7,919 nt of DNA from Clostridiales bacterium (lineage in GTDB: Bacteria; Bacillota; Clostridia; Tissierellales; Sedimentibacteraceae): contig DNNJ01000056.1 in assembly GCA_003487955.1 (NCBI GenBank), positions 1-7,919 of the forward strand, given 5' to 3'. The notes beneath the pieces were generated by a model that made no database searches, had not been told where the DNA came from, and saw nothing but the letters and a program-made list of their open reading frames with translations. Position 1 is the first letter of the stretch, and every line of letters starts with the position of its first letter. Both the position numbers and the translations under genes were made by a program. Shown here in pieces: positions 1 through 6,767 of this stretch.

Positions 1-70
1 CCCTGAATTTTTCATTCTCAATATATTGCAATAACTTATTGAGAGATTCAACTATTAGTTCGTTTTTCAT
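1..70 (-). CDS. Partial gene, N-terminal 23 codons, unknown function
   Basis: An open frame begins with ATG at 70-68 and runs off the left edge of the window. The visible residues start MKNELIVESLNKLLQYIENE and continue KFR, followed by a codon beginning with G. The start is supported by an ATGA overlap in which the ATG shares bases with the TGA stop of the preceding glycosyltransferase gene, so the two are probably translationally coupled. The fragment reads as an amphipathic helix. From memory, short starts of this kind, often continuing into a Gly-Tyr-Asp-Pro-Tyr stretch, occur in Bacteroidales capsule-locus proteins of uncertain function that databases sometimes label as delta-aminolevulinic acid dehydratase. 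That link is a recollection, not something the visible residues prove. A role in the same polysaccharide pathway is inferred only from position. Confidence 0.7.
   Translation of the reverse strand, partial: MKNELIVESLNKLLQYIENEKFR
67..70 (-). promoter_or_regulatory. ATGA stop/start overlap (translational coupling)
   Basis: The start codon of the left-edge gene (70-68) and the stop codon of the glycosyltransferase (69-67) overlap as ATGA. Such overlaps usually let a terminating ribosome restart on the next gene, and they fix the start of the downstream gene even though no Shine-Dalgarno sequence is visible. Confidence 0.6.
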
Positions 71-1113
71 ATAGAGTCAAATATTTTTTTGATTTTTTCA
101 GCCACTATACTTGGATGAAAATGTGTTTTTGCAAACTGTTGATTATTATTGCTCGTAAAGTTGAATAAATCCGGATTGTTATAATACTGTTCAAAAGCTT
201 CCGCAAACACATCTGGGGATAGAGAGTCAAGCATAACACCAAACTTGCATTGTTCGTACAAATCTTTAATTCCACCCACTGGTCGCGTAAAGATAATTTG
301 CCCAGCAGACATCGCTTCAAGAATAGAAATGGGTAACCCCTCTTGATAAGACATTAAAATAAAAAAGGAACACTTGCTAAGCATCGTGATTTTTTTATTT
401 CCCGACATAAATCCGTGGAATATAACGTCTTTAATATTCTGATCATTTGCATAACGTTCCGCATCATACTTAGCAGAACCGTCACCCGCTATATGAAAAA
501 TCAAATCAGGATATCTATTTTTTAATAACTTAAACCAATCTAAAGCTTCAAACACCCCTTTATCCTTTTCTATTCTGGAAAGGAAAAGAATATCTCGTTT
601 GTCTTTTCGTATTGGATTATCGGCAAAATTCTCTATTAACTTAGCATCTATCGGATTAAATAACACTTCAATCTGTTTTGAAAATCCGGCATCTGTAAGT
701 AATTGTTTAAACTCACTTGCTAATACTACAATTTTATCAGCCCTAAAATAACCCCACTTCAGCAATTTTTTATTAGATAGATCCTTTCGTTTAAAACCAT
801 GTATGAACAGTAAAACATTACGATTAAATAATTTTGCTGTTCTAATTAACGCCCCATCACGCAACATGGAACCGACACTCAATGAACTATTAATTAATGT
901 TTTTTTTGCTTTTGACCTTAATAACAAGCAAGCAAAACGAACAGGTATAAGACAACTACTAAAGAATCTGCCTAAAATGTTTTGAGAAATTGATGAACGC
1001 CCCCGATAAAAAACTTCTACTACTCCTAAAAAAGGCTTTATATTACTTACAAAAGAAGCTACACCTCCTTGATGAGATTTAGGACTCGTAATAATAAATT
1101 TTGAATTACTCAT
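67..1113 (-). CDS. GT4-family glycosyltransferase
   Basis: This 348-residue protein is a probable retaining, GT-B fold glycosyltransferase that adds one sugar from a nucleotide donor to the undecaprenyl-linked repeat unit on the cytoplasmic side of the inner membrane. The N-terminal domain begins with a beta strand followed by a glycine loop (SHQGGVASF, residues 13-21), typical of the acceptor-side Rossmann domain. A hydrophobic/basic stretch at about 48-72 may touch the membrane. The donor domain starts near 173 (DILFLSRIEKDKG), has HIAGDG at 207-212, and carries an intact EX7E motif with E258 and E266 in YQEGLPISILEAMSAG. Length is normal for GT4. The ATG at 1113 is the only sensible start because an in-frame TAA lies two codons upstream. 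It follows wzy after a 110-bp gap, the longest in the window, and overlaps the next gene by 4 bp. Donor and linkage cannot be told from sequence. Confidence 0.93.
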   Translation of the reverse strand: MSNSKFIITSPKSHQGGVASFVSNIKPFLGVVEVFYRGRSSISQNILGRFFSSCLIPVRFACLLLRSKAKKTLINSSLSVGSMLRDGALIRTAKLFNRNVLLFIHGFKRKDLSNKKLLKWGYFRADKIVVLASEFKQLLTDAGFSKQIEVLFNPIDAKLIENFADNPIRKDKRDILFLSRIEKDKGVFEALDWFKLLKNRYPDLIFHIAGDGSAKYDAERYANDQNIKDVIFHGFMSGNKKITMLSKCSFFILMSYQEGLPISILEAMSAGQIIFTRPVGGIKDLYEQCKFGVMLDSLSPDVFAEAFEQYYNNPDLFNFTSNNNQQFAKTHFHPSIVAEKIKKIFDSI

Positions 1114-1170
1114 TTTTATTTTTTTGTATATGACATACAGTAAATCATTTGAAAATATACAATATACTAC

Positions 1171-1202
1171 ACAAAATATTTGTAGTTTTTTGCAATGACA
1201 AA
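1171..1202 (-). promoter_or_regulatory. Weak Bacteroidota-type promoter-like motif
   Basis: In the 110-bp gap ahead of the glycosyltransferase, the minus strand reads TTTG (1202-1199), then 20 bp, then TATTTTGT (1178-1171). The spacing matches the known Bacteroides promoter pattern of TTTG at -33 and TAnnTTTG at -7, but the -7 box differs at its last two bases. The gap is very AT-rich, so a chance match is likely. It could give low internal transcription of the last two genes. The leader would run about 60 bases to the ATG at 1113. Confidence 0.18.
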
Positions 1203-1223
1203 ATAACTGTTCTTTTTTCGTTT

Positions 1224-2654
1224 TTAAATTATTTTACGGGGATAGTTACATTTGTGCATTTTTAACTTATATTTGTGTCGCAATCTATTAAATATAAAAT
1301 TTCCTTGTTTATCAAAGCTGTTATTTGCCGAAATTACTATAAACAATTGAAATACAAACATGGGTATAGATTGTATCATTTGTGCATTATAAAAAATAAA
1401 ATCGAATAATACGGTAAACAATAGGAAGTATCTAAATCTTTTATATTCAATCATTGAATATAAGGAAACAAGGTATAATAATATTAATATGACACCAATA
1501 AGTCCAATAGTAAAATACATATATACGATTCCTGTGATAGAGCCACGCGAATGTATTCCTAAATAATAATCGGAATTCATATAATCATCTTTATCGGCAT
1601 AAGCCATATATTCGTTGCCAAGCCCGAATGCAACCCGCTTAATATCCCTGCTATTCTGAATATCATTCCAGAATAATAAAAATCCTCCGACACGCCCTGT
1701 TCCTTCTTGAACATTCCTGTTACTCTCATCTATTCCGGCAGAGTATTTCAATCCATAATCATAAGCATAATTGATATCAAAACTACCCCAAACTTTATTT
1801 TCAGGGTTAAGAGTTGGTGTAAGTCTCAAACCCAAATAAAACATTCCTATAATAAATAAAAGAGCGGAAAAAATATATCCAATGTTACGTCTGTTTGCAA
1901 AGAATGAAGAAACAAAAACAAGAACCAAAATATACAACAATGGGAATAAAACAATTACCGCCCTTTTACCCGTCATAATGCCTATAAACAGTAAGCCAAT
2001 AGTAAAAATAATTATCCGGGTATTTATTTTCATATTAGATACCATTAGCAACCAAAACAATGCAAGAAGAGGAAGCGATGTTCCGGCTCCTCCTCCTGCA
2101 ACACCGGTGATACTGCCAACCCAGCCTTCCATAAAAGAGCCTAATATAAACAACTTAGCTACTGCCAACAATATTTGAAGTAACAATAGTCTTAGGAAAA
2201 GGGAGTGTAGTTTTATTCTTCTATACAAGTCAGCCCTCATTTCTGCAAATAAAGCTATTGTAATAAAAAAAGGAGATATATACTTGGATAGTTGCGACAA
2301 TACTAATGATAAGTTGTCATTATGATACAAAAAAGAGATAACAAGAAAATAAATTCCAAATAGGGAAAGCAACAAAAATGGAGTTTTAAATCGATCAACA
2401 TATTTCAAGTTTTTCACAAATAAGAATGTGCTCCAAAGGAAAACAATGGCTTTGTATGAATCCAACAATATTCTTGTTCCGAGTATCTGGATAGAAATAT
2501 CACTAAATACTCCACCGGCAAACAGAAAAATAATTAAAGAAGATACCTCTTTTCGGTCACTTTTCCAATAAACATGCAATAAACCCAATAAACAAACTAT
2601 ATTATACAATACAATTTGCGATTGGGTAATTTGATCAAAATGCACTTGTGTCAT
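1224..2654 (-). CDS. wzy: O-antigen/capsule polymerase, Wzy-like
   Basis: This 476-residue protein is a very hydrophobic inner-membrane protein predicted to join lipid-linked repeat units at the periplasmic face. I estimate 11-13 membrane segments, at about 14-30, 37-55, 66-82, 91-110, 124-138, 152-172, 193-207, 212-228, 231-253, 258-278, 373-398, 406-422 and 427-443. Between 279 and 372 lies one large polar loop, the hallmark of Wzy/WaaL-type enzymes. It holds GTGRVGGFLLFW (318-329), FGLGN (343-347) and a histidine at 368 shortly before the next helix, which resemble the conserved R, GxG and H positions of that superfamily. R231 follows a cytoplasm/membrane boundary (GKR). Polymerase rather than ligase is inferred from position between glycosyltransferases and near wzx. 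The ATG at 2654 is the first possible start after an in-frame TAA eight codons upstream. The linkage formed is unknown, as Wzy proteins diverge strongly. Confidence 0.88.
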   Translation of the reverse strand: MTQVHFDQITQSQIVLYNIVCLLGLLHVYWKSDRKEVSSLIIFLFAGGVFSDISIQILGTRILLDSYKAIVFLWSTFLFVKNLKYVDRFKTPFLLLSLFGIYFLVISFLYHNDNLSLVLSQLSKYISPFFITIALFAEMRADLYRRIKLHSLFLRLLLLQILLAVAKLFILGSFMEGWVGSITGVAGGGAGTSLPLLALFWLLMVSNMKINTRIIIFTIGLLFIGIMTGKRAVIVLFPLLYILVLVFVSSFFANRRNIGYIFSALLFIIGMFYLGLRLTPTLNPENKVWGSFDINYAYDYGLKYSAGIDESNRNVQEGTGRVGGFLLFWNDIQNSRDIKRVAFGLGNEYMAYADKDDYMNSDYYLGIHSRGSITGIVYMYFTIGLIGVILILLYLVSLYSMIEYKRFRYFLLFTVLFDFIFYNAQMIQSIPMFVFQLFIVISANNSFDKQGNFIFNRLRHKYKLKMHKCNYPRKII

Positions 2655-2718
2655 ATAGTTATATTTCTTTGTTCGTTAAATATGGGCACATTTGAAAAAG
2701 AAGAAAATGAAACATCGG

Positions 2719-3780
2719 CTATATCTTTTCCAAAATAGGTATTAATTTATTATTTACTATTCTTTTCCAAGTGTGTTCCAATAAGGTGTTCCTAATATTA
2801 TTTGAATCAAAATTTCTGTTTAAATAAATATACTTTAATGCTTGTGAAAAAGATTCTGGATTGTCCTCAATCAAAACACCATTAATACTATTTATTACCT
2901 CTTTGTTGCAATGGGTGGAGGTGGCTATTGTAAATAATCCGGAAAGTATATATTCATAAGTTTTAGTGGGCGGTTGATGGTCGTAGTATTCGGTCATCGG
3001 GATATAAGAAACACCAACATTACATTTATCAAAAAAAGGTTTTAACTTATTGTTCGGTATAAAGCCATGCAAACAAATCCTGTCGGATAATTTAAAATCA
3101 CCAATGAGTTCAGAAATTTTTTCTAATTCATTATTATTGCCATTGCCAATTATATCATAAGTAAATTTATTATCAGGATACTTTTCTGAGAATAACTTAT
3201 ACCCTTTAATGGTATCATCAATTCTTCTTCCATTTAATGTCCCTACATATAGAAGATTAATCTGATCGAAATTTTTGTTTATATTGGAAATAACATCTGC
3301 ACCCAAAGGTAAGATTGAGGTTTTTGAATTGTCTATATGCATTTTGTCTCTTACTCCTTCTGAAATAATTGAGATGTGATCGTAATAATTACACGTTTTT
3401 ATTAGTCTTGCATCAAATTCTCTCCTTTTTTCTTCAATCGGCACAATACCCAATGTTCTAATATCTAATATCATCTTCTTCCAAAACAACATCCTTTTTA
3501 TAAAATCAGAACGTAAAAAGAACTTTACAAATATCTTCCCTTTATAAAATAGAGCAAAAAAGGTACAATAAACTATGTAAATCGCAGCTCTTAATTTTAG
3601 TGGTGGCTTGTTTGTTGTGTATATTACCTTAACACCATCAAGTGATTCAATCTTTTCTTCCTTTGGTTCAATGCAGATATATGTGATATCATATTTTTTT
3701 CTAAGATATTGACAATACTTGTAAGTATCGACATGATAGCCAAAAGCATCCTTGTTTATTATCAATAGTTTCTGTTTCAT
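2719..3780 (-). CDS. GT4-like glycosyltransferase with degenerate EX7E
   Basis: This is a probable GT-B fold glycosyltransferase of 353 residues, adding a sugar to the lipid-linked repeat unit. I choose the ATG at 3780 because the protein then opens with the first Rossmann strand (MKQKLLIINKDAFGY). The frame extends to an ATG at 3855, but those 25 extra residues are polar, overlap the end of the flippase gene by 40 bp and look unlike a GT4 start. With 3780 the gap to the flippase is 35 bp. A hydrophobic/basic stretch at about 65-88 may bind the membrane. Donor-domain features are LPLGAD (157-162), LLYVGTLNGRR (176-186), IGNGN (211-215) and CLHGFIPN (236-243). At the donor site the sequence is YDHQPPTKTYEY: the second glutamate is present (E276), but the first of the EX7E pair is replaced by H268, next to D267. 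Family assignment is good; donor and activity are uncertain. Confidence 0.88.
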   Translation of the reverse strand: MKQKLLIINKDAFGYHVDTYKYCQYLRKKYDITYICIEPKEEKIESLDGVKVIYTTNKPPLKLRAAIYIVYCTFFALFYKGKIFVKFFLRSDFIKRMLFWKKMILDIRTLGIVPIEEKRREFDARLIKTCNYYDHISIISEGVRDKMHIDNSKTSILPLGADVISNINKNFDQINLLYVGTLNGRRIDDTIKGYKLFSEKYPDNKFTYDIIGNGNNNELEKISELIGDFKLSDRICLHGFIPNNKLKPFFDKCNVGVSYIPMTEYYDHQPPTKTYEYILSGLFTIATSTHCNKEVINSINGVLIEDNPESFSQALKYIYLNRNFDSNNIRNTLLEHTWKRIVNNKLIPILEKI

Positions 3781-3815
3781 TTTGTAGATATTCTTTAAAT
3801 ATTGTAATGATTCTT

Positions 3816-5231
3816 TTACTGTTGTTTTGTAATCTTTGTCAACCGCGTCAACCAATTTATTTTCTTTAATATTACAATATTTATTGATAGATAAAGCAAT
3901 AAAGTTACAACTCTTACAAAGAGATGGGCATTAACAATAATAAGTACTATAGAAATTAGTTGAAAAAAGAAGAGAAGTAATTCCCAAAGATTATAAAGCA
4001 TTACTTTCTCTTTTATTCGGGTATATTCGGCCAATAGTATATAATTTAAAAAGTTGTAGAGAACCATAATGATACCTAATCCCAAGAGACCCCACGTATC
4101 ATTTATAAAATAAAAGGCGGCAACTCCCATTAGCAGTGAGAAAATATTAATGAGAGAGTGTACATACGTCTTATTATTCACCAATGGCGCGTATCCTCTT
4201 ATCTGTGACAATACGTTAAAGGTGCCGGATAGACTTAGAAAACCAATAAAGATTGCACTATCCATATATTTTTCTGTACCAATCCAAAGGCATAAATTAG
4301 GAGATAACAGGGTAATAAATACACCTATCCCAACCGTGATGATTGTTGAAACCCCGGCTATCTCACGTATCTTGGTAACAAAAGATTTATCTTTCATGTT
4401 CTCAAACAGGATAGGCTGCCAAGTATTTCCCAGTGCCCCATTGAAAATGGATGTTATAGATGCAAATCTTAGCGCAAACGCATAAAGCCCCAATACCGAA
4501 ACGGAGAAAAATGTGGTGATTAAATTTCTTGATAGAGGGTTCCATAATCCAACAGTGAGGAGACCCGGCACCAACGGAAATGCATACTTGATGATGGATA
4601 TAGCGTCTTTCCCACTAAAATTGAGCTGTAGATATCTCTTTGAGGCTAAGCCATTGAGTAATATTGATGTCGTGTCACCCACTATATGTCCGTAAATAAC
4701 ACCTATTATTCCCACTTTTAAGAATATAACAAAAATAATTGTACTGCAAAACCTGAAAAATAAAGATGTGCTATTAACAATAACATATAATTTGGGTTTT
4801 TTTTCGTAACGAGGAATAATACTTAGGTAGGTGCTAATAGCATTAACAAATAGCCACACTATTCCAAATCTATACTCTTTCAAATATGATGCACTACCTA
4901 TGTATTGTTTTAATACTGTATCTTCAAAAAGGAAAGATAGCAACACAACAAATAACGATGTGATAATTGTTAAAAATAATCCGGTGGAAATAAGAACTCC
5001 CTTATGTTTTATGCTTTCTTTCTCATAAAAATAGCGTCCTACGGAGGTGTATATTTCCAAATTACAGGCAAAAACTAAAAAAGATACTAAGGTAGTAATC
5101 AGCTCTACGATTCCGAATTCTACGGTAGAGAATACTCTGGCATAGACCGGTATCAAGAAAAATCCCATGAATTTCCCTACTACCGGCAAAATGCCGTAAA
5201 TCGATATGTTTTTAAAAAACTCCTTTAACAT
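3816..5231 (-). CDS. wzx: Polysaccharide repeat-unit flippase, Wzx-like
   Basis: This 471-residue protein belongs to the polysaccharide-synthesis branch of the MOP exporters, which move undecaprenyl-diphosphate-linked repeat units from the cytoplasmic to the periplasmic leaflet of the inner membrane. The N-terminus is characteristic: LKEFFKNISIYGILP followed by a glycine- and phenylalanine-rich first helix and then FFLIPVYARVFSTVEFG (24-40). I see about 12-14 hydrophobic segments, including roughly 9-29, 42-60, 78-101, 123-139, 150-172, 176-193, 215-235, 242-262, 292-312, 325-345, 358-376, 380-399, 411-433 and 437-455. The second half starts with a polar, positively charged loop (about 199-210). 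Length is normal for Wzx. It starts 21 bp after the initiating transferase and is the first AT-rich gene of the locus. Substrate preference usually follows the first sugar, but this cannot be read from sequence. Confidence 0.93.
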   Translation of the reverse strand: MLKEFFKNISIYGILPVVGKFMGFFLIPVYARVFSTVEFGIVELITTLVSFLVFACNLEIYTSVGRYFYEKESIKHKGVLISTGLFLTIITSLFVVLLSFLFEDTVLKQYIGSASYLKEYRFGIVWLFVNAISTYLSIIPRYEKKPKLYVIVNSTSLFFRFCSTIIFVIFLKVGIIGVIYGHIVGDTTSILLNGLASKRYLQLNFSGKDAISIIKYAFPLVPGLLTVGLWNPLSRNLITTFFSVSVLGLYAFALRFASITSIFNGALGNTWQPILFENMKDKSFVTKIREIAGVSTIITVGIGVFITLLSPNLCLWIGTEKYMDSAIFIGFLSLSGTFNVLSQIRGYAPLVNNKTYVHSLINIFSLLMGVAAFYFINDTWGLLGLGIIMVLYNFLNYILLAEYTRIKEKVMLYNLWELLLFFFQLISIVLIIVNAHLFVRVVTLLLYLSINIVILKKINWLTRLTKITKQQ

Positions 5232-5252
5232 CTTGTGCTGTAAATTTATCTC

Positions 5253-6767
5253 TTACCCGCTCCGTTTCCCTTTGAGGACTATGTTGCGGACCGCTTTCCA
5301 GAAATATTGCCAATCGGTGCGAAGCGGATTTTTTAAATATGCCGTTAAGTATCTTCGTTCGCTTTCCTGAATCTCCTCCAATGTTTTCGGCATATCGGCA
5401 TAAAAGGGTGGCAATAGCCCCGGTTTCGTCTTTATGCGCAACTCCTGCAACTCCTTGTCGTAAAGATGGAAATAATGGCTGCTGAGCGGACGCACCCCCA
5501 CCAGCTTCAGGTCGCCCTTGACCCAGTTGATAAGCATGGGCAACTCGTCCAACCACGTCTTGCGCAGGAAACGCCCCGCGGGAGTCACCCGATAGTCATA
5601 GGCAATCTTTCCCCCGGCGGACAATCCTTCTTGCCGATAGATGTAGGATTGCAGATACTCGGAGTAGGCGTGCATGGTGCGGAACTTGTAAACACCGATA
5701 ATCTCTCCCCCCTTGCCGTGCCGGCGAAGCCGGATCAACGGCCCGGTGGAGGGTTTGTCGTCACGGATGGGGGCTTTTATCTTGGAGGCGATCGCGTAAA
5801 ACCGCCCGTTGCTTACTTCTTCGTATAGCACATCGAATCCCGCCCGATAGAGCCTTCCCAATACCTCCACACGGGTGAGTGCCCGCAGTTTGCCGCCCGT
5901 CGTCCAAAAGTAAAACCCCCGGGTAAGCGACAGCTTGGGAGAGAGACGGTGCCAACAATAATCCAACGCGTAAAGCAGGTGGTTGATAACCGGGGGGCTC
6001 TGACGCAAGACTTTTTCACGACGCAACGCGGCCGTCACGCAATGGCAGGCGATAAAGCCTCCCTCGGGCAGACAGTAGTTGGTGTAGGAAAAAAGCGTGT
6101 TGATATGCCTGATCCTGTTCAGTGAGCGCAAATGAACAACCAGACGCGGTGATCTTATTTTGTGGGCGAGTATATTTTCCGGATCGGAGGTGTCAATCAA
6201 GAGTGTATTTTCAGAGAAAGCATTCTTGTTCTCTTTTAGCCGGCGAACGATGTCTTCACCATCCGCTGACACTTTACGGGCAAGGGTAAATAAACAGTCA
6301 ATATCTTTATCCCAAACGGTATTCTGCAAACCGTCTCCCGACTTAAGCCCTATCTCGGTAACATCGTTTAAAGGAGGTTCCTCATAAAAATAAGGGATTT
6401 TCCGATAGACCAGCTTGCGGAGAAGACCGTAGAGCCCCCATTCCAGAAGCACAATGATTCCCGTGGCAAGCAGGATGGAGTGGTCGAACTCGTAGCCGGG
6501 CACGCATCTCCGGTAAAGCAAAAAGAGGAACAACCCCGACAGGACGCCTTGCAGGAATATTCCCGACAACGCATAGCGTATCCGCTTATACGAATCGAAT
6601 TGCAGTTTCCGGGTGATTACCCCAAAAATTACCCAGAGAAAAGCGGACATCACCAGCCAGTACCACCGGGGCAAATCGCCGAAATAGCGGGCAAGCCAAA
6701 ACGCGAACAGGGCGATGAGAAAATCACACAGCGCGATAACAACCTCCCTGCGTGAAAAAGATTTCAT
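5253..6767 (-). CDS. Membrane-anchored sugar-phosphate (initiating) transferase
   Basis: This 504-residue protein probably starts repeat-unit synthesis by moving a sugar phosphate from a nucleotide sugar to undecaprenyl phosphate. The start at 6767 is chosen because its ATG overlaps the aminotransferase stop as ATGA. The frame also holds ATGs at 6791 and 6854, but these would give longer overlaps. Four hydrophobic helices lie at about 9-29, 34-52, 66-86 and 97-118. After a linker, residues about 205-330 resemble the second half of a class I methyltransferase fold (LPEGGFIACHC at 233-243; GRLYRAGFDV at 304-313), without a visible SAM-binding glycine loop. The C-terminal part is the polyprenol phosphosugar transferase core: YKFRTM (360-365), the Asp-Glu dyad D407/E408 in LDELP, LVGVRPLS (422-429), where many relatives have GPRP, and TKPGLLPPF (447-455). 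The usual KRxxD re-entrant helix just before the core is not recognisable. I recall this layout as common in Bacteroidales but poorly characterised. It is GC-rich like the upstream gene and unlike those downstream. Confidence 0.9.
   Translation of the reverse strand: MKSFSRREVVIALCDFLIALFAFWLARYFGDLPRWYWLVMSAFLWVIFGVITRKLQFDSYKRIRYALSGIFLQGVLSGLFLFLLYRRCVPGYEFDHSILLATGIIVLLEWGLYGLLRKLVYRKIPYFYEEPPLNDVTEIGLKSGDGLQNTVWDKDIDCLFTLARKVSADGEDIVRRLKENKNAFSENTLLIDTSDPENILAHKIRSPRLVVHLRSLNRIRHINTLFSYTNYCLPEGGFIACHCVTAALRREKVLRQSPPVINHLLYALDYCWHRLSPKLSLTRGFYFWTTGGKLRALTRVEVLGRLYRAGFDVLYEEVSNGRFYAIASKIKAPIRDDKPSTGPLIRLRRHGKGGEIIGVYKFRTMHAYSEYLQSYIYRQEGLSAGGKIAYDYRVTPAGRFLRKTWLDELPMLINWVKGDLKLVGVRPLSSHYFHLYDKELQELRIKTKPGLLPPFYADMPKTLEEIQESERRYLTAYLKNPLRTDWQYFWKAVRNIVLKGKRSG
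5820..6152 (-). other. Methyltransferase-like middle domain of the initiating transferase
   Basis: Residues about 206-316 (the domain may extend to about 330) have the order expected of strands 4-7 of a Rossmann methyltransferase: a hydrophobic strand with HLRSLNRIRHIN, a helix, LPEGGF with a following strand, a variable helical insert rich in aromatic and basic residues (about 260-295), then EVLGRLYRAGFDV and a closing strand. No SAM-binding GxGxG loop is present before it. I infer a degenerate or structural domain rather than an active enzyme; boundaries are approximate. Confidence 0.45.
6764..6767 (-). promoter_or_regulatory. ATGA stop/start overlap (translational coupling)
   Basis: The aminotransferase stop TGA (6766-6764) overlaps the proposed transferase start ATG (6767-6765). 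This decides between three in-frame ATGs and suggests that the two enzymes are made together. Confidence 0.6.

Larger units (their letters stand above)
1..5252. other. AT-rich variable cassette (wzx to left edge)
   Basis: From the flippase leftward the DNA is strongly AT-rich. Counted rows give 16/60 G+C at 4741-4800 and 18/60 at 2221-2280, against 37/60 at 5881-5940 and 36/60 at 7261-7320. Flippase, polymerase and glycosyltransferases are the parts that differ between serotypes in Wzx/Wzy loci, and low G+C is usual for such exchanged DNA. The transition lies around 5230-5350. No repeat, insertion sequence or att-like site was seen at the junction. Confidence 0.75.

Noticed and set aside
1167..1185. 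Small inverted repeat CTACA...TGTAG with a T-run beside it on the plus strand
   Set aside because: The stem is only five base pairs with a nine-base loop, and the T-run is on the strand opposite to transcription, so it is not a credible terminator for this operon.
3781..3855. N-terminal extension of the second glycosyltransferase to an ATG at 3855
   Set aside because: The extra 25 residues are polar, overlap the end of wzx by 40 bp and precede a typical GT-B first strand beginning at the ATG at 3780.
5212..5556. 114-codon minus-strand frame across the end of the initiating-transferase gene
   Set aside because: It is a shifted frame of the conserved C-terminal core and would overlap the start of wzx; no family features are visible.
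5466..5828. 120-codon plus-strand frame opposite the initiating transferase
   Set aside because: It is antisense to the catalytic core region, with no domain signal or separate regulatory context.
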